DNA from: Lagopus muta
Taxonomy: Eukaryota; Chordata; Aves; Galliformes; Phasianidae
DNA: 64,000 bases
Reading direction: 5' to 3'
Assembly (NCBI RefSeq): GCF_023343835.1
Contig: NC_064437.1
Location: 49,178,972-49,242,971 of the forward strand
Part shown: piece after piece, positions 13,061-24,053 of the stretch
Position numbering within the stretch: position 1 is the first letter of the stretch
Layout: each line of letters opens with the position of its first letter
Notes under the pieces: model-generated
Told to the model about the DNA's origin: nothing
Seen by the model: only the letters and a program-made list of their open reading frames with translations
The model's database searches: none
Made by a program: the position numbers and the translations under genes

Positions 13061-13633
13061 CACAGAATCACAGAATCACAGAATTGTAGGGGTTGGAAGG
13101 GACCTCCAGAGATCATCGAGTCCAACCCCCCTGCCAAAGCAGGTTTCCTACAGCAGGTCGCACAGGTAGGCATCCAGGCAGGTCTTGAACATCTCCAGAG
13201 AAGGAGACTCCACCACCTCCCTGGGCAGCCTGTTCCAGTGCTCCGTCACCTCACTGTAAAGAAGTTCTTGCGCATGTTTGTGCGGAACTTCCTATGCTCC
13301 AGTTTCCTGCTGTTTCCCCTTGTCCTGTCTCCACTCACCACTGAAAACAGTCTGGCCTCGCCATTCTGCCCCCCACACCTTAGATATTTATAGACCTGGA
13401 TCAGGTCCCCTCTCAGTCTTCTTTTCTCAAGACTGAACAGACCCAGTTCCCTCAGCCTTTCTTCATAGGAGAGATGCTCCAGGCTCTTCACCATCTTTGT
13501 GGCCCTCCACTGGACTCTTTCCAAGAGATCCTTGTCTTTTTTGTACTGGGGAGCCCAGAACTGGACGCAGTACTCCAGATGAGGTCTTACCAGGGCAGAG
13601 TAGAGGGGGAGGATCACCTCCCTCGACCTGCTG
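13061..13633 (-). mobile_element. CR1 LINE fragment inserted into the mariner
   Basis: This minus-strand CR1 has three perfect copies of the terminal octamer cacagaat at its 3' end (13061-13084), then gttggaagggacctcc and the C-terminal third of ORF2. It is truncated 5' at about 13633. The 9-bp sequence tgcatttca lies at both edges (13054-13062 and 13632-13640), consistent with a target-site duplication made when CR1 entered the mariner. The octamers and long open frame suggest a younger copy than the CR1 pieces at 36.8 and 53.9 kb. Confidence 0.92.
13148..13633 (-). pseudogene. CR1 ORF2 C-terminal remnant with one 1-nt frameshift
   Basis: On the minus strand, residues such as [20 protein letters not shown] and [20 protein letters not shown] are the region after the reverse-transcriptase core of CR1 ORF2. 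The frame is open from 13647 to 13246. It then shifts by one base near 13247, where gtgagg-gtgacg has lost a G. It continues as [20 protein letters not shown] to the natural stop at 13148-13150. Apart from this single base the fragment reads cleanly. The endonuclease and catalytic reverse-transcriptase motifs lie in the missing 5' part, so it cannot act. Confidence 0.85.
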
Positions 13634-13799
13634 CATTTCAATAGCATGCAGGCTCCTGTTCATTGCTGGTGAAAATGCATAGTTAATGGTACTAGCCATT
13701 GGTTAGTAATGGTTGAGGAGTAGTGTTTTGTACCTGAGAATGTGCTCTATCAAATAGTATTATTTTGCTCACTGTATCTGTTGTCATTTCCATGGACAT

Positions 13800-13832
13800 A
13801 AATAGAAGGCATTACTTTTGGAGCAGCTTTAC
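13800..13832 (-). repeat. Right terminal inverted repeat of the mariner element
   Basis: This is the reverse complement of the left end: aaatagaaggcattac, then ttttggagcagcttt. The following bases are TT rather than the TA expected of a mariner target duplication, so that copy has mutated or the edge is off by a base or two. Confidence 0.78.
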
Positions 13833-16800
13833 TTCTTTGTTTAGCTTTTCCTTCTGCTCTTTGGCACGGGCCACTTGTAATCTTGAGAAGAGCAACTTCA
13901 CCTCTGAACATGATGGGATGAGCTAAACTGGGCAAGAGTAACTTTGCGTCAGCTCTGCTTGTGTCACCATGATGCTCATCTCTGCAGCAGAATTTTCACA
14001 TTTCTGCTTCAGTTCCCAGTGCAAGATCAGAAGTGGACGTTAGTTCGAAAGAAGTGATTTTTTCATGATCCATCTCTGAAAGCTCCATGAGGCTTTAGTG
14101 AAGTCTCTGGGAATGCCACGAATGTGAAAAAGTCTTATTTTTTCCTAATCTTTATCATATTGTATTTGTTACAACATTTCTAAGTTATTGCCAACAGGAA
14201 GCATCTCCATGTAATCCTCTAGGTTGGTGGGATCTGAAGCCACCGTTTCACTGCTGGTAAAGCAATGCCTGTGAAAAGAATTGCTTACATTGGGCAAGGG
14301 TTCAAGTACAGCTATGTTGACAGGCAGTGAAAGAAAGCATGGTTCAGTAGAAAAATGAGATCTGGAAGCCCATAACCTTTAATCAGATGATTAATTAGCG
14401 GCAGAGTTCTTTTTACTATGTGCCTAAAAGAGTACTAAATCTCGGGTGAGTAGTGTGAAAGTATGCAGTATTTTATGTTCCTGGTGGTCACTTCTACGTG
14501 TTCCCACTGAAAATCCCCAAGATGACTAATTGAAGAAACCTTAGTGTTACTCGTTCACAGAGTAAAGTAATGGGCATTGAAAGGCATTAAGGACTTAACT
14601 TAGATGAGATTAATTTATGTGAGATGTTGCCCCTCAGGCAGCTGTGAGAAGATAGATGATGAATAACCAAGGGCTGAATCTCAATAAGAAGATGAGCCAG
14701 ACATCTGTGAGAACAGGTCTTCCAGAAAGCTAGACACTGACACAGCTCAACAGTTTGGATTTCTAGGCTGGCCCCACAGAGTGGGACCCTTTACTGAGTG
14801 CTGGAGTAATGGGTCTCCTGAAGGTCTCATCCTGTGGTATTTGCTGCAGAAAAGGGGTCAACAGGTTAATTGTGTTGTCGGTGTATTAAAAATGATCAGA
14901 AGATTTAATGGCTGATAATAGCATGGTAGTCATGCCACTGAGATAAGGGTAACCAGATATATGGCTCCAGGGCTTGAACAGGCAGTCTTACTTCAAAGAT
15001 CAAATAGTCCTTAGAGGATTACAGTAAATCCTGAATGCTGAGTCTTTCCATCTGTGACACTCAAAAGGCTGAGGACTGGACAAGAGACATGTGGACCCCC
15101 ACTTGTGTGTTGCCACTCTGCAAGAGAGGGGTGGCATGGGCCAGTGGTTGGCAGAAAGCTTGAACTGGGACTTTACTCTTAGCTCTGTTGCTGCCTTTGC
15201 TCCCAGAGGAGTGGATTGCCAATTGTCTGGCAGCTCTGGATCCCTGCAGGGTTCACCTTGCAGTTGGAAGCATGAAGACCATGCAGTGATGTGGAGCAGT
15301 GCACAGAGCATCAGTAGCATCGTGTCCCTGAGGGGTCAGGGGGAAGGCTTGGCATGGACAGCTTGGCTGCTTGCCCCTGCCTTGTGCAGCAACACAATGC
15401 TTAGTGCAGCAACTCTGGGAGCTCCACAGGGCTGTGGCAAGGTTTGCTCCTGTAGATAAGCACCAGGCTATTGTGAGAGGCACATGTGTGTGGGACATAG
15501 CACATGTGAGTTCCTGAAATGAGCAGGGTGTGGGGACAAGTGGCTTGGGACAGCTTGTGTGCAGGCAGCTCTGAGCCACCAGTGTAAGAGTAAAGATACC
15601 TCGAATTTGCATTTCAGGAAAGAGCCCATATTTGCTGTGGAAGCTAGGCTGCAAAACTATTAGCACATGGGCCTGCTAGAGGAACCTGAAAGGCATAGCA
15701 GCCAAAAACAACTGGCTCTGGTATTTTACCTTCCAGATTCAGAGTCCATTCACCACCAGCCAGCATGGTATGATTCAGCTCGGCTGAATCCTTCTTATGA
15801 TAAGGATCTAGGGATCCAATGCAGTCTGATGTGCTGTGTGGGAAGTCTGCTCTATGTCAATCCAAAGACCAACACCACTCATGTATAATCTTCCTCATAG
15901 CTTTCTCCATGTAGTCCTTAAAGACCTGTCTGTGTTTCTGAGCTTTCTCACACCCCCATACACTGCTTGTAAATGGCTAGCAAGCAGTGTTCATGCACTT
16001 CTGCACTCCACAAAAAAAAAAAGAGGCCAGGCGCACTTCAGAAAACATGCTTAGCAGAGATGCTGTGGTACTAAAATACAACAATCCTGCATGTGCTAAT
16101 CATCTCCCCCCCAGATACATCATACAAACTTAATACATCCTCTTCATATGATTACCTTTGCAACTTGTTATGCAGAATAAATATGCTTAGTGCAACACAA
16201 CCACTAGTCTCATGTAAACCTATGAATTCTTAGCTCATGAGTTGTATCATAAGTCTTTCAAACATTCTGCAAATCTCCAGCTTCTGTATTCATGGGAACA
16301 ATAACATTCTCAACATGTTTTTTTTTTATTTTATGGTAACAGGAAAAGAATACCTCACAAAATATGATATAAAAAGCCCCCAAACCAAAAGGCAAATAAA
16401 AATAATCCCAGAAACGTTACTGCTATGGCAGAAAAATCCTATGATTTTTAAGCCATCTTCTTCAGGGGATCTAACGTCTGGTTTTGGAACTGCAGCGTTG
16501 TCCACACTTGTGAGGAATGCATACAACTACATACTGAGGTCTCAAAGCACTCTTTTTACTTTTGTACCTCACACTGGCCCTCACAGCACTTGCAGCCACT
16601 CACTGTCCTGACATCTGCTATAGCAATGAGATGTCTGGGGTGAAAAATAAGTCCTTTTAGATTCAGCCTGCCTAAGGCAGCTCCAGTCAGGGTGAGAAGT
16701 GGAGGCACTAGGGAGCTGCAAAGGCCACTTCCAGCGTCTGCTGCTGCTTTGGCTTAATGAGGTGCATGAGATGCCAGAACAAATAACCTGTTCCCCTTCA

Positions 16801-18142
16801 TACTCAACTGTGAGACTGTGCGTTCTGCCTTGAAGGATCTGTTCACATGAGATGATTCCCAGTACTCCCACTGACGGCACTGTGCCTGCCCTCTGGCAAG
16901 TGGGATGCTCAACTCTGGGCTAGTAAGGAAAAATCATGCTTAGTGTGGAGATGTGGCAGATCGCCCCTCCTGCTTCTCCACTGCTCTGGTCTGCACAGCT
17001 TGCACTGTATAGATGTGCTCTGTGTGCCCTCAGGGCACAGGGCCAAGTGGTGCCCATGGCTCAGACCTGGACTTTCCCTCCTGTGCTGGTTTCTTCTGGT
17101 GTGCCTAGGGGCTTGGAGTAGAATGAAGGGAGCCTGGCCCTGTGCACCTCAGGCCCTTCCAGCATCATCTCTCTCCCCACATCTGTACTATACTGTGGTG
17201 TCAGGGTGTTGCTTAAAGCCCTGTATCTGCTGGTCTCCTAGACACCACCAGATGGGGACACAGAGATGATGTTCTTGAGATGAAGTCTTCCCTTCTGAGG
17301 TTCCCCTCTTTTAGCTGTTGAGGGGGAAGTTAAAGTGCATGTTATCTGCTTTTATTCTAAATGGCTGCAGTCAGGCCAGATGAATCCCCACTTCTGCTAC
17401 CTTGGTGCATGGCTGATTTCAAGGGCCAGTAGCCCGAGCTGAGGGATGTACATGTGTATGTGCACTCTCTGCTCAAAATAGCCTCCATGTGATTTCCATG
17501 CTTTTCATTTCTCTGAATAGAAGATAGCTTCACAGCCTACTATACTGGCCAGTGCAGCAAAAGAAAGTGGGAACAAACAGCGATAGTCCAACCTGAGGAG
17601 GTTCAATTTTTTGTGACTGTGGCCCTCCTGCTCCCACTTGGGCCTAAGACAGCTGGAGAGACTGGACATGGTGTCCCACTGCAGCTGCAAGTATGACACA
17701 AATGAAACTTTTCATTTGAAGAAGTATTCTTCCAAATCCAAAAGGGCATCCAGTATTTTTCTTGAAGTTATGGATGTCATGCAAGAGCTCTGAATGTTGC
17801 CAGAGACATATTTTGCAGTCAGGTCTTCTGGGAGCAAGTTGGCAGTTTTGGCTGAGTGAGGATGACATTAATTGGCACTGAACTAATGGATCTGACCCAG
17901 AGCATGAGAGAAGTCTGGGTGAGGCTGACCCTATTTGAGGTCTGAATTTCACAGCTAGTGTGGAAGACAACAGGAACTGCCACCAGCACATGGCATGGAG
18001 TGAAGCAGAGGAGTCCTAGGGAGACTCTTTGTACACTCAAACAAATATACAATTAGCAGAGTAGCATGGTTAGGCTGGTATTATACAGGTTATATAACTA
18101 GAAAAATTATCACTATAGAAATATACAATCAAAAATAAATGA
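13833..18142. other. Unique non-coding DNA
   Basis: No supported gene, RNA or transposon. Open frames at about 15.0-15.7 and 16.2-16.6 kb (up to about 137 codons) overlap on both strands and carry no domain. Short A and T runs occur near 16011 and 16319. Confidence 0.45.
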
Positions 18143-18360
18143 AAAACTCACTGTATCCTAGGCTCACAGAAAAAAACTCCAGAAAGAGATCATTCCTCAC
18201 TGGCAGTCAGCCTTTAAGTGGGGTCTAGGATAGGTGCAGCCAGGCTCCACCCCTTCCAATCCCACAGCTGAATTGCCTTTACTGTGTTCTGTGGCTGACC
18301 CAGTGCTTGCCTTAGGTGATCAATCAGTGATTCATGTCATGATTCAGTAGTTTCCATACA
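18143..18360 (+). repeat. Unclassified dispersed repeat, copy C
   Basis: This is the most diverged of the three related copies (compare 9241-9490 and 42623-42872). Shared blocks are actcac near the start, cagcctttaa, ccaccccttcc, cacagctgaattgcctt, gtggctgaccca, ggtgatcaatca and the final tgattca. It has the same orientation as the other two. There is no coding content, and the family name is unknown to me. Confidence 0.45.
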
Positions 18361-20524
18361 CTCTTCATATTAGCTCCAGTAAGGACTTAGAGAGGGTAGA
18401 AAGAAAACTAAAACGGACTGAATTGATCTTCATGGGAGGATGCAATCTGTCAGAAACCATCTCCCTTCTTGTTTCCTCTTCTCTGTCCCCAACACAGCTG
18501 CAGTCTCTGTGCTTTCTTGAATGCTAAAATTATTCTTTTGTAGCATCCTTGACAATAAAGCAAACTGAGAACTACAGGGGGTAATGGACTGGTGGCAGAT
18601 CTGGGCTGGAAATGGTTTTCTCAGTTTGTGAGGATTTACAAGGAACTGGGAAAACCTTGTCTTGACAGACGCTGGAAAAGTCAAAATGTAAAACATATTG
18701 GTGAGCTGAAAGTCTGCAAGAGAGCAGTAAGGTTGGGGTCAAGTGCAGCATTTTGTTTAGATAATTTTCAAATGTTTTGATTTAGTTCAGGATATTTCAA
18801 AAGGGTTTCTAGCCACTACAATTAGCTTGAATTTGGAAATTGAATGCTACTTTGAAAAATAGATGTTTGAGCAATTTGGGGGAGGAAGAAACTTCAAGCT
18901 GGAAACTTTACAAGAACAAACTCTTTCCTAAAGAGAAAAAACAGTTTTAATGAAATGACTTTGTGTTATGAAACTCTGAAAGAAACATTCTCTGTCAAAC
19001 AGCTGTCTCAGGAACAGGATGGTGTTCAGTCCTCTACTTCCTCATGTTCACCTTGAGGCAATGCAACTTGACATGGATCTCTGTCTGTCCCCAGGACCTT
19101 TTTGCTCCACTCGTGAGAGAGTATTGTATTGTCTGATAAATACTGAGCAGAACCATATGTGAACTTGGTTGCATTATGCAATATGGGAGGATGGGTTAGT
19201 ATCTACTGTTCAACTTACGAAAACTTTCCTTTTTGGCCAGATCTCAAGAGGCAGGATTGAATTACATCGCATTTCTTTTCTGATTGACATTGGATGCTTA
19301 AAACTTGTAGCCAGTGTAGACAGATTTCTTTTCTGCTGATGGAATTCTTGTATTCCTTGAAATTTCTAGATCAACATGAGCCTGCCAGTGCCAATTCTTC
19401 CTTTACAAGCAACTACTAGATCCTAAGGCTGACTTAAGAGCATTATTTCCTTGTAAACGTCAAAAGTAATTTTGAGAGAATGCTCAGATATACCCGATAC
19501 TGATCGACTCACCGTTTCGTTGGAGTGCTGTGAAATCAGATGCAGCTGAGGCTCTTACCCATACTTTTGAGGAAGCCTGTTCACAAGACTTAGAGGCAAG
19601 CTTTGGAAATAATATACATGAAAAAGTATAAATCCTATATTAAAATTTTATAAGCTTCATTATATAGTGACATTTCAATTGCTCTGTGGGAGATTTGGAT
19701 GAACCTACAGAAAAAAAGGAAGATATAAGATTGGATGAGTCTTTTTGTCTTCTCTAGTTCTGAATTTTGCCTTTTGATTAGAAATAGGAGCTACCTTAAT
19801 CTGAAGGGACAGCACTGGATCAATTTGTGTTGGGCCTTTTGCAATGATCACTGATTCCACTGAATTACAGTAAGTTTTGAGGCTCTTTCCCACATTGACA
19901 TTCAAAGTCACTCCTGTGGAACAAACCTGAACTACATCCTGTTATGCACAGAGGTGCATGAAACTTCATGTTATGTGTCCGAACTCTTTATCTAGAGTTT
20001 AGTGCATCCAAATGATATCTCAGACCTGTGCTTTGGCAAAGAGACAACCAGAGTGAGTTAGGAAAATGATACAGTGATCCTTTAACTTGTCAGCCTTCCA
20101 AAGAAAAAAGCTCCTTCCAAAGAAAGGATGAGCTCTTTGAAGGAGTGGAGAGAACATATTCCTTTTTCCTTTCAAAATGTGGAAATGGGAGGAATCCAGT
20201 GGTGCTGTGATTGCAGCAGCCTGCAGAATAGCATTCCCAGACTCAAGACCAGATTGGTAGTCAGCAGCCAGAAGGCACTGATATATTGAGAAGAAGGGTA
20301 TTTAACCAAATCCTGCTTATAGTTCTGTCAAAGGAAACAGGAAATATATCTGGTGACATCAGAGGGGTCTGGAGCAAATGACAGTAGTCCTGTATGTATA
20401 CAAAAATTAGTTTGTATTTTTAAATATAGCTATTCCTATGAGCAGGAAATGTCATTTACTATATAATCACTCACAGACATGTGGTGTGTTAAAAGCAGCA
20501 GCCAGATTCAAAGCTCACCTCTCT
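18361..20524. other. Unique non-coding DNA
   Basis: Nothing recognised. The stretch is AT-rich, with short unremarkable open frames. Confidence 0.45.
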
Positions 20525-20640
20525 CTGGAGGTACAGTTATCTCAGGGGAAACTAAGGCACTGAGGGAGTAGTATGCCTGACTGTAAGACAGCTGTGAAAG
20601 TCAGATCAATGCTCTGGAGAAAGGGTGCTAGTCCCCCTGT
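20525..20640 (+). repeat. MIR-type (CORE-SINE) relic
   Basis: The sequence ggggaaactaaggcactgag, followed by gcctgactgtaagacagctg, follows the order of the conserved 3' half of MIR-type SINEs (gaggaaactgaggcacagag, then the cacacagc block). The copy is highly diverged, as expected of an ancient amniote SINE. Its edges cannot be set by eye. Confidence 0.45.
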
Positions 20641-23046
20641 TTGTGTTAATTTTTCACCTTCTGCTTTTTATAACAACTGCATATTTGAAACTATGGAAGG
20701 GCTCTGCAGGATCTTTATTTTTCTTTAGCCCTTTCTCTGGGATACGATAACAGTCATGGGTATAAGAGAAATGAAGCAAACTGAAATCACATAAGAAAAC
20801 ATATGCAAGTTATCACATGTAGCCTGCATTCATTCATGAGAGAGCTCAGAAGGTCTACAAATAGACTTCATGGTATCATTGCCTACAGTATAAGAAGCTG
20901 CTTTTCTTTCCCAGCCTTTATCTCAAGTACTTGATATTTATTCTCATATCTTCTGTCTTTTAGGAGAAGCCACACTAAATCCTTATTCCTCTCCATTTGT
21001 AGGACTCATGCTTATGGACATTCAGTCTCTGATTGTGTGAAGCTGCCCCCAGAAAGACACTTTTAGAACTGCCTTTTATTGAAGGAACAGTAAGGCTCAA
21101 TATAGCACCTGTAGTGGTATTATAGAGTTAGAGGCAGATCAGAGATTACTACATTGTTTATACCATAGAGGATTTCTTGGTAGGACATTAATAGAAAAAG
21201 CTTTACCTAGCTGTATTGTTTTCAGGCTTGTTTTGTTGTGCAAGAGTGATATGCAAATGGGGAACAAAGTTCAGCTTCCCATTTTCTACTACTGCTAAAA
21301 AATGAGCCTTGCAGGGTCTTGAGTTTGGCTTAAAATGGGCCATACAAATGGGTAGAAAAATGAATGTATCAGCTGATTTCTGAGCAATTAAATACCCTCA
21401 AGTTATATTTCTAAGCAAAAATCCTCTATGAAGCAGAAACAGGATGCCGGATGATGTTCATATACAAATTCCAGGATTTCACAAGCTGGGCTTTTTTTTA
21501 AACAAAAACACTTGATTTCACAATATCCACATTCTGATTGTGCGGGCTGGTAACGCTTGGGATCCAAAAGGATATTTTCCAGTGCCATCTCCACTGATTC
21601 TTATTTCTGATATTGCCTTCTTTTCCACATTTGCTCCTTTCTTTTAACCTGTAAATACTGTACATCAAGAAATCTTCTTTTCAAAGAACATCCTTTTCCT
21701 CTGCTCCTTTTCTCTGCAGCTCTTACAAGAGACAGAATGGTTTCCAAAGTTTCTCTGCAGCCCTTCCTTCCCATGTCTTTCCATACAGTTTCAGAAACCT
21801 GACAGAAGCAGTTCTTTGGACCCCATCTGCTATCAGTTGCCTCTCTGCCATGCTTGCTAGTTCTCTCATTGCAACATTGTGCACTCTGATTCAGAGACAG
21901 ACTTTGGGAGCAACCTGAACTCTAATACAGCCATCTATCAGAGCTTAAATCCTCCTCAAAGATAAACATTGCCATTATTGCTGTTCTGCAGCTTGCTCTT
22001 TCCATGCCAAAATTTGCTTCAGGAAAACCCCCAAGTAAATTAAAAATACTTGTCATTTGTTTGGATATCTACCAGGTTCTACATGCAGTGCACAGGCTGT
22101 GTTTGGTGCTAGTTGGGTCAAGATAGCTCAGAAGACTTATGCTTGGGTATTTGCTCTTCTAAGGGTTTATCAGGCCAGGATACCCATAAAAAGGCCCCGA
22201 CACACACTGACAAACATATGCACGCATATACAATCTTCCTCTTTTTTAAACAGGAAACTCAACTCAGCATGTGGTGAGTAACCAAATCTCAGCAAAGGCT
22301 TTCTTTCATTTTTTTTTAATTCTGAATAAGGAGAAGGAAGAAAAAAGACCAGTGTTAAAATAAACTCTTGGGTGTAAATGGATCAGCACAAATGAGAAAC
22401 CTGGGTGTTTAATGAAGAGATTCTGGCCAGGATTCATTAGTCACTGATTCAGTTGGCAAAGACAAGCTTCATGTTGAAATTTTTTTGGAAGTTTGGATAA
22501 AGTTTAAAACAACAAAGCAAACCAGCAAATATTCATTCTATGAAGATAGGGTGCAGGCTGATGATGTTAGCAGGCACAACTCATTTCAAATGTGTTGGAG
22601 GTGTGTGAGGGGTTTGGCTTTGGCTGTAGAAATAATGCAGGTGGAGGTTAAAAAAAGCTTGATTAGTTGTCTTTAATCCCACAAGGATTTTTATGTTTGT
22701 CTGTGTGAACTGTCTGTATAGCATCTGGGGTACCTCATGATTCATCTAAGAGTTCAGAACTGTAGTATATTACATAGCAGTATATAATAAATTATATTTA
22801 TTTTTTAAAAAGGGTTATTCTATGCTGTTTTAAAGTTTTTAGAAGACAGAAGACCCTACCCTTACCTCTAATTGCTTGAACATACCTTACTCACTGCTCA
22901 CTGCTCCTCTTGATTGCCTTCTGCCCCTCTGGTATACAATTGGGTTTTGTCTGGCTGTTTCTCCTCAACCCCACTTGCTGTATTGCCATCTATACGACTG
23001 CAGTGTGAATGCTGCTTTTGTATCAGCTGGTCAGAGCAGAATGAAA
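20641..23046. other. Unique non-coding DNA
   Basis: No gene or dispersed repeat recognised. An AT-rich patch lies around 22760-22815. Confidence 0.45.
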
Positions 23047-23072
23047 GATAGCCATGGTAGATAGCCATGGTA
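23047..23072 (+). repeat. Exact 13-bp tandem duplication
   Basis: The unit gatagccatggta occurs twice in direct succession without mismatch. It is too small to be a transposon and probably arose by replication slippage. Confidence 0.9.
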
Positions 23073-23990
23073 GGTCCAGCCTACTCAGTGCCCACCCTGA
23101 GGTGAGGGAAAATGAGAAAAATACCTTCCCATCTGGAGAAAGACCACAAAATCCAGAGCAAGGTTATGCCCCTTCCTGAAAAGCTCAGTTTAAGTATCTG
23201 CCCATCATCCTTTCATAGTTGAAGAAAAGCTACTACAAAGAAACTTGACATAAGATAAGACCCTTTTTAAACAAAACTTGATGGTCTGGTGATCATATTT
23301 TTCTTCATCTTGGCTGAGAAAAATGCTTACCATAGCTAGTGAGAACTTTGAATCTACAACAACGTTTGGCCTAGTGATCTTACCAAAGAGAAGGTATTTC
23401 CTGCATGGGGAGCAACAAGAGCCACATAGCTCATACAGAATCCCTGAAAGAGCATACAGTGTTTCTGTTTGCAGAAAATCGTTACCAGATGGTACAATGA
23501 AGGTAGGCGTATGCAAACCCACAGGGTGCAATAGAATGGATGAATGACATCTCTCTGAGGCACATTGAAAAGTCAAGGTGACGGCAAGCAGAGGCCTTCC
23601 TTCCCATTCACTGGTCATGCTTCATTCTGCCTTCATGGTGGACATAGGTTCTGTGCAATGGGGAACGTGTTGTGGGAATAACCATGCGTCCTGGGCCTAA
23701 CAGAGACTGCCATAGCAAAGTGAATTCAGTGATGGTTGGTCTTCTGCTGTGCTCAACATGGAGTTTTTTCTGAGTTGGTTAACACAGTTCTGATTCATAT
23801 AGTCTTGTATGGAAGGAGGCCAACAAGCACAGCATGCTATTCCTTAGAGTGAGCAGTTCCAGCTAAACATAAATAAAAATTGCAGGTCCCTCATCATCCT
23901 GAACTACAGTGGAGAGGTCCTCTCAATGTTTCATTAAAATACTGTGCCATTTTAATGCCTTTTGCAGTGAGGCATGTGTCAGTCACATTG

Positions 23991-24053
23991 CTATGATACT
24001 GTTTCAGCATATGCATATGATACTGCATATGATACTGTCATATTTCAGCATAT
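23991..24053 (+). repeat. Small complex tandem repeat
   Basis: The 12-bp unit gcatatgatact occurs twice in tandem at 24013-24036, inside a stretch that also repeats atgatactg and tttcagcatat. It is a local slippage product with no sign of function. Confidence 0.75.

Larger units (their letters stand above)
12752..13832 (+). mobile_element. Mariner-type (Galluhop-like) DNA transposon, internally deleted and interrupted by CR1
   Basis: Terminal inverted repeats of about 33 bp lie at 12752-12784 and 13800-13832. Both contain the core ctgctccaaa followed by gcc-cctattt, the right one in reverse complement. A TA precedes the left end, the expected mariner target; on the right the TA is not intact. 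After the left repeat, a decayed transposase N terminus is readable on + at about 12928-13060 (EEKMAPTDI, then AVDVSTV), broken by several stops. After the CR1, the right part (13641-13832) carries the degraded transposase C terminus and 3' end. Without the CR1, about 510 bp of mariner remain, well below the roughly 1.2-1.3 kb of an autonomous mariner, so the middle of the transposase gene is missing. The Galluhop assignment is by memory of the family. Confidence 0.85.
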
